Assembly: GCA_965228165.1 (NCBI GenBank)
Contig: CBDDHB010000003.1
Location: 1,240,001 to 1,304,000 of the forward strand
Direction of reading: 5' to 3'
DNA length: 64,000 nt
Source: Oleispirillum sp965228165
GTDB lineage: Bacteria; Pseudomonadota; Alphaproteobacteria; Rhodospirillales; Rhodospirillaceae
Under the pieces are notes generated by a model. The model was not told where the DNA came from. It did no database searches and saw only the letters and a program-made list of their open reading frames with translations. Positions 8,695 through 18,305 of this stretch are shown here, in pieces (positions within the stretch are counted from its first letter, which is position 1; each line of letters begins with the position of its first letter). The position numbers and the translations under genes are program-made.

Positions 8695-10450
8695 CCGCTA
8701 CGTCCCGTTCGAAGCCGGGTCTTTTGCGCGTTTTCGGGTTGCTGTGGCGGTTCTATAGCCGCATTCCCGGGCGCGCGGCGGCGGTCGTCGCCATGCAGGT
8801 TCTGGGCGGGCTGTTGGAGAACGTCAGTATCCTAGGCATGCTGCCGGCGATTCAAATCGCCATGGAGAAGCAGTCGGGGGAGGGGACCTCCCAACTGTCG
8901 CGCTGGATCGACGAGGCGTTCGCGGCGGTCGGAGTCCAGCCTTCCCTGTCCATCGTTCTGGGCATGGTCTTGGCGGCGGTGTTAGCCAAGGTTGGGCTGG
9001 CGATGACCGCCGGTGCCGCCAATTCGGCAGACGTGCTGGGGATGGTCCAGGGACTGCGTCATGACATCGTCCGACAGTTGCTGCATGTTCGCTGGAGCCA
9101 CTTCGTGCAAGCGAGCACCGGGCGTTACGTCAATCTGCTAGGCACGGAGACCGAGCGGATAAGCCCGGCTCTCAACCAGGGTCTCGGTCTGGTCACTGAT
9201 ACGATTCACGCCATTTTCTATCTGACCTCTGCAGTTCTGGTGTCGTGGCCGATCACCGTGCTGGCGGTGGTGTTGGGCGGCGTAAAGCTGGTGGCGACCC
9301 GACCGATCATCGCCGTCGCCCGCCGCGCCGGGGCCCTTCTCTCCCAGTACAACGCCACCTTTGGTGCGCATCTTGTGGAGATCATCGAGATGGCCAAGCC
9401 GATAAAGGCGATGGCCCGCGAGGACGACGCCCGGAATATTCTCGACGAGGATGTGCGGGAAATGCGCCAAGTCCAGTGGCGCCACCAGATCTGCTCCCTG
9501 TTGCTGACCAATATCGACGAATTGATGATTGCGCTGATCATGGTGGTTTGTTTTTACCTGACCATTAACGTGATCCGGGCCGATATTGCTCAGTTGGCCG
9601 TTATCGGCGTGTTGATGTCGCGGACTATCAGCAAGATTGGCATGCTGCAGAAGCGGTATTTCATTGCGGCGGCGAACGAAACTGCCCTGTCCGGTCTTCT
9701 GGAGACGCTTGATCGTCTGATTGCCGAGGAAGACCGCAGCCACGGCGGTATCGTTCCGGTTTTGAAGGATCGCGTCGCGTTTTATGGCGTTTCCGTCGCC
9801 TATAAGGACAATGTTGTTCTTGCCGACGTCAACCTGGAATTCCCGGCACGGAACCTCAGCGTCATCATGGGGCCGTCGGGCAGCGGGAAGACCTCTTTGA
9901 TCGACGCCATGATTGGGTTGATTCCGCTGAAAAGCGGCTCAATTACCATTGACGGCGTTGATCTTGATCGGATCGACATTCCGGCTTGGCGGCGGATCAA
10001 CGGCTATGTGCCGCAGGAGACCATCCTGCTGCACGGTTCGGTGCGCGACAATATCACCCTGCGCTCGTCCGAGATCGCGGATGACGCGATCGTCGAGGCG
10101 CTGAAAGCAGCTGAGGCATGGGATTTTGTCGCGGCGTTGTCGCGAGGACTCGATACCTTCGTCGGCGAGCGTGGCCTGATGCTTTCGGGGGGCAACGCCA
10201 GCGTTTGGCGATTGCCCGCGCCTTGGTTCATCGTCCGCAACTTCTGATCTTGGACGAGGCTACCAGCGCACTCGACCATCAGACCGAGGCGGATCTGTGC
10301 AAGACCTTCCGACGTCTTGCCTCTCAGGTCACCATCGTCGCGATCTCCCATCAGCCCGCCATTTGCGACGTCGCCGATCGGGTCTATTGCATCGAGCGAG
10401 GCCGCGTGACCGGAACCGACGTCCGGCAATCGCAAGAGAGGTGTTCATGA
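8691..10450 (+). CDS. ABC exporter (TMD-NBD fusion), PglK/MsbA-like, frameshifted
   Basis: Half transporter of about 586 residues after correction: roughly six membrane segments in residues 1-340, then an ATPase domain. Walker A is GPSGSGKTS, the Q-loop region is GYVPQETILL, Walker B is LLILDEATSALD and the H-loop is AISHQ. The signature is broken at a run of six G (10187-10192); seven G gives LSGGQRQRLAIARALVHRPQ in frame to 10450. In a glycan locus it most likely flips a lipid-linked oligosaccharide, as PglK does; substrate is inference. Overlaps both neighbours by ATGA. Confidence 0.88.
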
Positions 10451-11441
10451 TCGCCGTGTCCCTGATCGCTGAGATAGGCTCGGTTCACGACGGCTCGTTC
10501 GGAAACGCCGTCAAGCTGATCGAGGCCGCTGCCGCCTGCGGCGCCGACCAAGTCAAGTTTCAGACTCACGTCGCCGATGCGGAAACTTTGGCCGATGCGC
10601 CGATGCCGCCGTATTTCAGGGGAGAACCTCGTCTGGCGTATTTTCACCGCACCGCGTTCTCGCCAGCACAGTGGCGCGAACTTGCGGCAGTGGCGCGGGC
10701 GTGCAAGGTGCGGTTTCTCTCTTCTCCTTTTGCGCTTGAGGCAGTGGATCTGCTGGAGGAGATCGGTGTCGATGCCTACAAGATTCCGTCGGGAGAGGTA
10801 ACCAATCTGCCCCTGCTGGAACGGATCGCCGCCGTTGGCAAGCCTGTGATCTTGTCGTCGGGAATGAGCCGTTGGGCCGAGATGGACGCGGCGGTGGAAA
10901 TCCTGCGAAGGGGAGGGGACCTGTTGGTTATGCAATGTACCTCGGCCTATCCTTGTCCGCCTGAGAAGGCGGGGCTGACTTGCTGGCCGAGATGCGTGAT
11001 CGTTATGGTGTGCCGGTAGGGTTCTCCGATCATACCCTGGGCAACACGGCGGCCATCGCCGCTGCGGCGCTGGGCGCGGATGCTATCGAGAAGCACTTCA
11101 CCTTTTCGCGACTGATGTACGGCAGCGACGCACGGACTGCTTGCGAACCCGGGCAGTTTGCCGCCCTGGCCGAGGCGTTGCGCGAGGTCTCGGCGATTCG
11201 CTCCTGCCCGGTGGACAAGGATGGGCTTGCCGATGAACTCTACGAGATGAAGGCGACCTTTGAAAAATCCATCGTCAGCGCTCGGCAGTTGGCGGCAGGA
11301 ACGGTTCTTTCCCTTGGCGATCTGGCGTTCAAGAAACCGGGGGATGGTGTCGGTGCCGCTCGTTACCGAGAACTGTTAGGGCGGAAACTTCGCCGGGATA
11401 TTCCCGCCGATCACAAATTCGCGATGAGTGACTTCGAATGA
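10447..11441 (+). CDS. Second NeuB-like nonulosonate synthase, frameshifted
   Basis: About 331 residues after correction. The TIM barrel has LIAEIGSVHDGSFGNAVKL, ADQVKFQTH, SSGMSRWAEM, MQCTSAYPCPPE and GFSDHTLGNTAAI followed by AIEKHFTF; a SAF-like C-terminus follows. The frame is lost near 10971-10980 and needs one more base. A fifth G after position 10974, or an A in the following triplet, restores LLAEMRDRYGVPVGFSDH. Together with the next epimerase it points to a sialic- or legionaminic-acid-like product distinct from Pse. Start overlaps the ABC gene stop. Confidence 0.85.
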
Positions 11442-12592
11442 AATCCATATGTGTGGTTATTGGTTCGCGCGCCAACTACAGCAGCATCAAGTCGGCGATG
11501 CGGGAGATTCAGGCGCATGCCGACCTCAAGCTGCAGTTGGTCGTGGGCGCTTCCGCAGTTCTCGACCGCTACGGCGCGGTCGCCAAGTTGATCGAGGCCG
11601 ACGGCTTTCGGTCCGATGCCCGGGTTCACATGCTGATCGAGGGCGAGACGCCCGCTACCATGGCCAAGTCCACGGGGCTCGGTCTGCTTGAACCGCCTAC
11701 GGTGTTCGAGACGATCCATCCCGACGTGGTTCTGACCGTTGGCGACCGCTTCGAGACGATGGCGACGACCTTGGCCGCTGCCTATATGAACATTCCTGTG
11801 GCCCACACCATGGGCGGCGAAGTCAGCGGGACCATCGACGAAAGCATCCGCCACGCCGTCACCAAGTTCGCCCATATCCATTTCCCCGCCAGCCGGGATG
11901 CTGCCGAGCGCATCGTCAAGCTGGGCGAGCCACGGGAAACCTTGCATCTGGTCGGTTGCCCGCGCATTGACCTAGTGGCCGAACTGCTGAAAAACGACCG
12001 GGACAATCTCGAACGGGGGTTGTTCTCCGCTGGGGTGGGGGAGGCACTGAATATCGACGAGCCCTTCGTTATGGTCTCGCAGCATCCGGTCATCACCGAA
12101 TACGGGGAAGGTGAGCGCCAGATCTCTGCCACCATGGAAGCCGTTCGCGACGTTGGCTTGCCGGCGATCGTTCTTTGGCCGAACGCCGATGCCGGTTCCG
12201 ACGATATCGCACGCGGAATCCGAAAATGGCGGGAACGCGGTTTCGACCGGCGTATGCACTTTTTCAAGAATTTGCCGGTGGAAACCTATGTGGCTCTGAT
12301 GGGGAGAACCGCTTGTCTGATCGGCAATTCTAGTAGCGGCATTCGTGAGGGCGCCTTTATCGGTACGCCGGTGGTCAATGTGGGTAGCCGACAGAGTGGA
12401 CGCGAACGCGGGCACAATGTCATTGACGTCGCTTGTGAACGCGAGGTGATTCGCGACGCCGTCGAGCGGCAGATCAATCATGGTTTTTATGCCAGCGATC
12501 CCGTCTATGGCGACGGACATGCCGGACGGCGGATTGCCGACATCCTGGCCGGTCTTGGCGATATCAACGTTCAGAAGCGCATTACCTATTAG
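11438..12592 (+). CDS. Hydrolysing UDP-sugar 2-epimerase, NeuC/LegG type
   Basis: 384 residues, usual for this GT-B-fold family. Visible are the start ICVVIGSRANYSSIKSAMRE, then LTVGDRFETMATTLAAAYMN, HTMGGEVSGTIDESIRHAV and IGNSSSGIREGAFIGTPVVN. The enzyme releases UDP and epimerises C2, giving ManNAc (NeuC) or the 2,4-diacetamido analogue (LegG); sequence reading alone does not decide. Overlaps the synthase gene by 4 bases, so both enzymes probably act in one pathway. Confidence 0.87.
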   Translation: MKSICVVIGSRANYSSIKSAMREIQAHADLKLQLVVGASAVLDRYGAVAKLIEADGFRSDARVHMLIEGETPATMAKSTGLGLLEPPTVFETIHPDVVLTVGDRFETMATTLAAAYMNIPVAHTMGGEVSGTIDESIRHAVTKFAHIHFPASRDAAERIVKLGEPRETLHLVGCPRIDLVAELLKNDRDNLERGLFSAGVGEALNIDEPFVMVSQHPVITEYGEGERQISATMEAVRDVGLPAIVLWPNADAGSDDIARGIRKWRERGFDRRMHFFKNLPVETYVALMGRTACLIGNSSSGIREGAFIGTPVVNVGSRQSGRERGHNVIDVACEREVIRDAVERQINHGFYASDPVYGDGHAGRRIADILAGLGDINVQKRITY

Positions 12593-12610
12593 ACCCTGGG
12601 GTTTCCTTTC

Positions 12611-13666
12611 ATGATACGCATTGGCATCAACGGCTTCGGTCGTATCGGGCGGACCGCAGCCCGCATCCTTGCCGCCCGTCCGGACATGCAACTGGCGGCA
12701 ATCAACGACGTTGCGGAAGATGTTGAAAATCTGGCCTATCTCTACACCTACGATTCCACGTTCGGGCGAGCGGAGAACCCGGCGGAGGTCGTCGATTTGC
12801 CGAAAGGTCGGGCGATGCGAATCGGTGGCGATCTGGCCTCCGTGCATTGCTTTCGCGACATCGCCGAAGTGCCGTGGCGGGATTCTGGCGTTGATGTGGT
12901 CATCGATGCCAGCGGTGTGCGCCATAATGTGCTGTCCGCGCATCGGCTGGTCGATTCCGGCGACGTACGCAAAGTGATTGTGACCCATTCGCCGTCCGAG
13001 GGCATCGACCGCCATATCATCATGGGCCTGAATCATGACATCTATGACCCGGCTCGTGACCATGTCCTGTCGTCCAGTATTTGCGATGCCAATGCGATCG
13101 GCCATGTCCTGGAGGCGCTCGATCACGACTTCGGCGTCGAGGGCGGTTTCGTCACCACGCTGCATCCTTGGCTGTCGTACCAGAATCTGGTTTATGCGCC
13201 GTTGCCCTCCCAGTCGGACCCAGGCCATTTCTGGAAGGACTATTCGCTCGGACGGGCTAGTACCGACACCATCATTCCCAAGAACACCACGGCGATTACC
13301 GCGTTGCAACCGATCCTGCCCGACATTGCGCGGCGAGTTCAGGGCTTTTCGTACCGCGTGCCCACCCATGTGGTGACTACCGCCGACCTAAGTCTGATGC
13401 TTCGGCGCGGGGTCGAACCGGTCGATCTGTGCCGGTGTCTGGAAGACCTGTGCCGACGGTCGCGAGTGGTGCGCATGAACCGGCAGCCCCTAGTTAGCGT
13501 CGATTACGAACGGGAAGAGGCGTCCGCCGTCATCGACATGCAGTGGCTCAAGGTCAACGGCCCCATGGTCAAGGTGGTCCTGTGGTACGACAATGAATGG
13601 GGATATTGTTCGCGCGTCGTCGACTTGGCGCGGCTGGTTGCCCCGAAAGCGGGAGAAAGGCGATGA
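12611..13666 (+). CDS. Glyceraldehyde-3-phosphate dehydrogenase-like protein
   Basis: 351 residues of GAPDH architecture. The N-terminal NAD loop is IRIGINGFGRIGRTAARIL. The catalytic block is altered: SSSICDANAIG replaces the usual ASCTTNC, keeping the cysteine. FVTTLHPW keeps the histidine, NTTAITALQPILP replaces STGAAKAVGLVLP, and the C-terminus has the standard WYDNEWGYCSRVVDL. It lies between the epimerase and cytidylyltransferase genes with a 4-base overlap to the latter. A specialised phosphorylating or oxidising aldehyde dehydrogenase serving the glycan pathway is more likely than a glycolytic enzyme; that is inference. Confidence 0.82.
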   Translation: MIRIGINGFGRIGRTAARILAARPDMQLAAINDVAEDVENLAYLYTYDSTFGRAENPAEVVDLPKGRAMRIGGDLASVHCFRDIAEVPWRDSGVDVVIDASGVRHNVLSAHRLVDSGDVRKVIVTHSPSEGIDRHIIMGLNHDIYDPARDHVLSSSICDANAIGHVLEALDHDFGVEGGFVTTLHPWLSYQNLVYAPLPSQSDPGHFWKDYSLGRASTDTIIPKNTTAITALQPILPDIARRVQGFSYRVPTHVVTTADLSLMLRRGVEPVDLCRCLEDLCRRSRVVRMNRQPLVSVDYEREEASAVIDMQWLKVNGPMVKVVLWYDNEWGYCSRVVDLARLVAPKAGERR

Positions 13667-14409
13667 TTGCGGCATTGGTTATCGGCAAACACAACAGCGG
13701 CGGCGTACCGGGCAAAAATTATCGTCCTTTGCTGGGCCGTCCGATGGTTCAGTATCCCCTTCTTGCCGCGAAGAACACATCTCGCATCGAGCGGATTTTC
13801 GTATCGACCGATTCGCCGGTGATCGCCGAACTTGGTCGCGCGGTGGGTGGCGAGGTGATTGACCGTCCCGCCGAACTCGCCCGTTCGGAATCGCCGACGG
13901 AGTTCGTCTTCGAGCATGCCTACCGGCACATCAAGGAGAGATTCGGCGCGTTGCGCCATCTGGTGCTGATGTTCGCCAACAGCCCCGATGTTCTGCCCGA
14001 ATACCTCGGTCGCGCCATGGAGATGCTGGATGCCGACGACAGCCTGGATTCGGTGGTCTCGGTCTCCAAGTACAATATGTTCACCCCGTTGCGCGCACGG
14101 CGTCTCAATCCGGACCAGACCACTTCTCCCGTGCTCGATCTGGATGCCCTGGGAATTCCCAACACCTTCGACCGGGATGCCATGGGCGACATCTATTTCT
14201 GTGATTTCGGCGTGCAGGTAGTCCGTCCCGAGCGGTGCCTGGTCGATTCCACCGCCGGGGCCTTGCCGTTCCGTTGGCTAGGGCATAGACAGGGGGCGCT
14301 GCCTAAGGACTTCGGCTTCGACGTTGACGTTGAGTGGCAGATCCCGGTTCTGGAGCATTGGCTGCGCAATCACGGTTTTGCCGAGGAGCGAACGCCCTAC
14401 GATGCCTGA
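13663..14409 (+). CDS. NeuA-like CMP-nonulosonate cytidylyltransferase
   Basis: 248 residues. The N-terminus AALVIGKHNSGGVPGKNYRP is a variant of the CTP-binding loop (usually ARGGSKGIPGKN); IFVSTDSPVIAE follows. The C-terminal part DFGFDVDVEWQIPVLEHW matches the end of the family. Probably activates the product of the second NeuB-like synthase. ATG overlaps the GAPDH-like stop, and the next gene starts 8 bases before its end. Confidence 0.8.
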   Translation: MIAALVIGKHNSGGVPGKNYRPLLGRPMVQYPLLAAKNTSRIERIFVSTDSPVIAELGRAVGGEVIDRPAELARSESPTEFVFEHAYRHIKERFGALRHLVLMFANSPDVLPEYLGRAMEMLDADDSLDSVVSVSKYNMFTPLRARRLNPDQTTSPVLDLDALGIPNTFDRDAMGDIYFCDFGVQVVRPERCLVDSTAGALPFRWLGHRQGALPKDFGFDVDVEWQIPVLEHWLRNHGFAEERTPYDA

Positions 14410-15793
14410 GCCCTGCCGTGTTCTTTTCTTTCCGGAAGGGGAACGCTTCCTTTACGAATTCGCGCCGCTCATCAATCGCTTGGTGGTGAACCCCGAGGTC
14501 CGGGTTCTGCTGCTGACCGATGGCGAGCCGTTCCGACTGGTGGGATATCCCGATGCGGATGCCGCTGACCAGATCAGCGACCGTGTCGCCGTTGTTGCTC
14601 GCCCACCGCGCTCGTGTTGGGGGCTGAGGCGCATCGCCGCCGTCGAGGATTGGGCGAAGCGGTGGTATGGGGAGTGGGCGGATCGGATATTGAATCTGCT
14701 ACCGTTCGTTCTGCTGCTGGCGGCGTTTGATGTCGTTGACCTGATCGCCGACCGCCGTCAGGCTAAACGGGTGCTTCGGGCGCTGAGACCGGATGTCCTG
14801 GTTCTGGCTCGGGACCGGAATCTTGGCCTGTCCATGGCTTTGTTGCGGGGGATGCAGGCCCTTGGAAAGGCCGTCGTCCTGGCTCCGTGGGGGTTCGTCA
14901 ACACGGCGTTCCTGGTGGCCAATCGCGTGAACAGTCCGCGCAACATCGTTCGCCCTCCGGCCTGGTTGGTGGTCCACTTGGCGATGACCCTGCTGGGGTC
15001 GCGTTACCTGTTTTGCCACGAGGGAATAACCTATTGCTTCTATAAGCCCGGTCGCTATCTGGCGGCGGCGGCGACTGGCTTGTGCCCGCGCAACCCCTGG
15101 TTTTTCGGCTCCGATGCCAATGCTTGCCTAGTTGACGGCAACGCTACCGCCGGGATTCTGCGGAACGGCGGTGTGCCTGCCGAGCGGATACGCGTGACCG
15201 GCAATCAGATTTACGACAGTCTTTTTCTGTCGGAGGAGAGCCGATCTCACAGGCGGGTGGAAATCGCGCGGAAATACGGTTGCTGCCGTCGTGTCCTGAT
15301 ACTGGCGTTGCCGCATCTGGGGGAACACAAGCTGTTGCCTTGGGACCGGCATTGGCAAGAGATGGATTTTCTGCTGGCGGCTTTCACTGAGCAAGCGGTG
15401 GACGCCGACGTGCTGATTAGCCTGCATCCGCGCTGCGAACGCGCCCGTTACGAGGACATCGCGGTGCGATTTGGTGTGCGCATCCTCGACGAGCCGTTGA
15501 AGGCGGTTCTGCCGGTTGCCGATGCCTTCGCCTGCCAGTGGTCGGGGACCACAGCGTGGGGCGTGGCGTTGGGGTGCCCGACGCTGGTGCTGGATTTCTA
15601 CGGCATCGGTTCCCTGGGATACGAATATCTGGAGTCCGGGATCGTGCGTGTTGCCGAACGGGAAGATCTGCCGCAGGGCATTGGACGTCTTCTTGCGGGG
15701 AAGCCGTCCGTGCCGCCGCCCGGCATGCCGACCATTGACGGTCGGTCAACGGAACGGGTGTGCGCGGCGATTCTGGAAAAGGCGGGGCGATGA
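14402..15793 (+). CDS. GT-B-like surface polysaccharide protein
   Basis: 463 residues. It starts PEPCRVLFFPEGERFLYEFA and has two apparent Rossmann-like halves. The C-terminal half contains SLHPRCERARYEDIAVRFG and ADAFACQWSGTTAWGVALG, resembling the nucleotide-sugar binding end of CDP-glycerol transferase or epimerase-like proteins. A central hydrophobic stretch near residues 95-115 (LLPFVLLLAAFDVVDLIA) could contact the membrane. I cannot assign a sugar. The next gene, broken, would have nearly the same length (462), so they may be a related pair. Confidence 0.6.
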   Translation: MPEPCRVLFFPEGERFLYEFAPLINRLVVNPEVRVLLLTDGEPFRLVGYPDADAADQISDRVAVVARPPRSCWGLRRIAAVEDWAKRWYGEWADRILNLLPFVLLLAAFDVVDLIADRRQAKRVLRALRPDVLVLARDRNLGLSMALLRGMQALGKAVVLAPWGFVNTAFLVANRVNSPRNIVRPPAWLVVHLAMTLLGSRYLFCHEGITYCFYKPGRYLAAAATGLCPRNPWFFGSDANACLVDGNATAGILRNGGVPAERIRVTGNQIYDSLFLSEESRSHRRVEIARKYGCCRRVLILALPHLGEHKLLPWDRHWQEMDFLLAAFTEQAVDADVLISLHPRCERARYEDIAVRFGVRILDEPLKAVLPVADAFACQWSGTTAWGVALGCPTLVLDFYGIGSLGYEYLESGIVRVAEREDLPQGIGRLLAGKPSVPPPGMPTIDGRSTERVCAAILEKAGR

Positions 15794-17177
15794 TCGCGGT
15801 CCTTTTCCGTCTGTGGCGACCGTTTCTTCCTCTGCTGCGGTGGGTTGCGGCGCGGCATTTCCTCGCGCCGGTCATGGCGTGGGTGGTGGCGCGGCGTCTT
15901 GTGCCGTTGTCGCCCGCGAACGGGAACGGGGACCGGTTGACGGTCCTGGCGCTCAATGCCGAACGCTATCGTGCCGACCTCGGCATTCTGGCCGGGCAGC
16001 CGGATTTGCGGATTCTGGAGCTTCCTTCCGCCGTGCAGGGATGGGTGACCGCGCCGTTCCTGTCGCGACTGCGGGGTAAGATGGCCGGGCAGCCTTGGTT
16101 CCGCCAGCAGGCCAAGGCGGAGGTCGCCGCCGCGCTGTCGCAGGCGGAGGCCTATCTGCACGTTTTTTGCCCTGGCTGCGTCGGTTTTCTGGCGTCGAGA
16201 TCGTCGTCACCTGCACCTTCTATTATTGGCAGGACCGCGCCTGAGAAAAGGCGGCGCCCCGTGCCGGTCTCGCCTATGTGGTTCTGCAAAAGGAAAACCA
16301 GAAGGACGACGTCATCGTTCAGGCGACGATCGACCGCTATCGGGATCGTGGGTATCGGTTCGACGGCAGTGTCATTGCTACCTACAACGGCAAGGAACGG
16401 CACTGCCTGATCAAGGGCGGTGTCGCGTCGGCGGGAAAGGTCGCCGTGGTCGGCGCGGTGCGTATGGATTCCTTGTTCCGCTAAGTCTTGGAGAGGGGCG
16501 TTCCTCCGCTTGGACGCGACGTTACGCTGTTTTCCTTCCGCCATGCGATCGGCGGCCTGCTGCTCGATGACGGAGACGGGGGGTTCAGCGTCGGTCGCAC
16601 TAGCGGGTTTATCGATTATTTCGATCAGGTGCATGCGGCCATGGCGCTTCTGGCGCGCCGTTACCCGGATCGCACCGTTCACATCAAACCGAAGTGGATG
16701 GGGGGCTGGGCCGAACGGGTCGAGGACGCCATTCGCCGCCTGACCGGGTTGTCCCCTGCCGAGATTCCCAACCTGCGCATCGGTGCGGACATCGGTGCGC
16801 AGGAACTGATTCGCCGTTCCGGGGTGGTCGTCGGCATCAATTCGACCGCCTTGATCGAGGCCCGCGTTCTCGGACGGCCGGTGATCGTCCCGGTGTTCGC
16901 CGAAGCAGCGGAACGGTACCGCGGAAACGTCTATTTCCAGAAGTTCTTCGGCAGCGATTTCCATGTCGCGGAAACCCTCGACGCCCTAGTCGCCGCAGTG
17001 GCGGAGCTGTTGTCGGGCGCGACCGTTTCCCTCGCCTCGGACGATCTGGTGACGGAATTTCTGGGCTTTCGGGACGGGCGTTCCACCGCACGGGTCGTCG
17101 ACCTGTTGAAGTCCCAGGCGCGTCGAGCGGTTGCGACCGGAGATTGGCCCACGTCGCGGGACGGGGTATCGTCGTGA
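15790..17177 (+). pseudogene. GT-B-like protein, disrupted by three lesions
   Basis: ATG 15790 overlaps the previous stop. The frame is lost at a run of six T (16163-16168). A seventh T gives HVFLPWLRRFSGVEIVVTC and joins the downstream frame. That frame then carries two in-frame stops: TGA at 16242-16244, where Trp fits (DRA-W-EKAAPRAG), and TAA at 16482-16484 (SLFR-stop-VLERGVPPLG). The far part continues to 17177 with KPKWMGGWAERVEDAIRRL and VVGINSTALIEARVLGRPVI, typical of capsule/polysaccharide transferases. Two point nonsense changes plus an indel make true decay more likely than base-calling error. Confidence 0.75.
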
Positions 17178-17217
17178 TCCGCCTTCCGGTTTTTTACCCA
17201 CCGTCGTGGAGACAAGA

Positions 17218-18201
17218 GTGCTGATTGGAATCACCGACTATGTGAATCCGCCCTTCGACATCGAGGCGGAAGCCTTTCCCGACGGCTGCGCGTTCGTCGA
17301 TTTCGGCGGCGCTGCCGAGACCGATTTCGATGACGACGCCTTGGCCCGGATCGACGCTCTGCTGGTTTGGCATGCGCATATCGGACGCCATACGGCGGAT
17401 CGCCTGAAACGATGCAAAGTCGTCGTCCGCTATGGCGTGGGATATGACGCCATCGACTGCCGGGCGCTTGCCGAACGCGGCATTCCCTTCTGCAATACTC
17501 CCGATTACGGTACCGAGGAAGTGGCGGACACTGCTGCGGCGATGATTCTGGCGCTGCAACGTAAGATCGTCGCCTACGATCTGGCCTGTCGGGACTTCGC
17601 CGTGGGGTGGCAGGAACATACTCAGTCGCCGTTGCTGCGGCTGTCGCGGACCACTCTGGGGGTGATCGGGGTCGGTCGCATCGGCACGTCGCTGATGAAC
17701 CGGATGCGACCGTTCGGAATTCGCTTGGTCGGTTACGATCCCTATCAGCCCTCGGGTCATGAGAAGGCGATCGGCTACGAACGGGTCGGGTCGTTGTTCG
17801 AGCTTCTGACGCGGGCCTATATGGTGTCCGTCCACTGTCCCCTCTCCGACGAGACCAGAGGGATGATCGACGCCGATTTCGTGGCGCGGATGAAGCCCGG
17901 ATCTATTCTGGTCAATACCGCTCGGGGCGGTTTGATCGGTAGCCTTGATGCGCTTCACGATGGGTTGGCTTCCGGGCATCTGGCGGGAGTCGGGCTGGAC
18001 GTCCTGCCCGACGAGCCGCCATTGCCGGTTCCCCTGATCGAGGCTTGGCGGGCCAAGGATCCGATTCTGGGCGGTCGCTTGCTGATCAATCCGCATACGG
18101 CATATTTTTCCGATCAGGCGTGGCGTGAAATGCGCTTCAAGGCGGCGGAAACAGCGTGGCCTTGCCTCAGCCGCGGCGTGTTGCGTAATCGCAACGCTTG
18201 A
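17218..18201 (+). CDS. D-isomer-specific 2-hydroxyacid dehydrogenase
   Basis: 327 residues. The NAD-binding GVIGVGRIGTSLMNRM sits near residue 145, followed by VGYDPYQP, VSVHCPLSDETRGMID, ILVNTARGGLIG and INPHTAYFSDQAW, which carries the catalytic His. Resembles the phosphoglycerate dehydrogenase/C-terminal-binding-protein group. GTG at 17218 is chosen because GGAG (17207-17210) precedes it by 7 bases; the frame is open further upstream. It may make or reduce a 2-keto acid for the glycan, possibly for the adjacent cytidylyltransferase; no direct evidence. Confidence 0.8.
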   Translation: MLIGITDYVNPPFDIEAEAFPDGCAFVDFGGAAETDFDDDALARIDALLVWHAHIGRHTADRLKRCKVVVRYGVGYDAIDCRALAERGIPFCNTPDYGTEEVADTAAAMILALQRKIVAYDLACRDFAVGWQEHTQSPLLRLSRTTLGVIGVGRIGTSLMNRMRPFGIRLVGYDPYQPSGHEKAIGYERVGSLFELLTRAYMVSVHCPLSDETRGMIDADFVARMKPGSILVNTARGGLIGSLDALHDGLASGHLAGVGLDVLPDEPPLPVPLIEAWRAKDPILGGRLLINPHTAYFSDQAWREMRFKAAETAWPCLSRGVLRNRNA

Positions 18202-18305
18202 CCCGCACACGGCCAGGATGCTGTTAAGGAAACCGTTGGCATGCGGGCGATGCAGACGGGACGGATATGCCCAGGGATTGATTCAGGGTTATCGGGAGAA
18301 CGTTA

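Noticed and set aside
11972..13369. 465-codon open frame on the minus strand opposite the epimerase and GAPDH-like genes
   Set aside because: Shadow of two well-supported + genes; the translation shows no recognisable motifs.
16242..16244. TGA read as Trp or selenocysteine
   Set aside because: Many intact genes here end in TGA, no SECIS-like hairpin is evident, and a second TAA plus a frameshift occur in the same gene.
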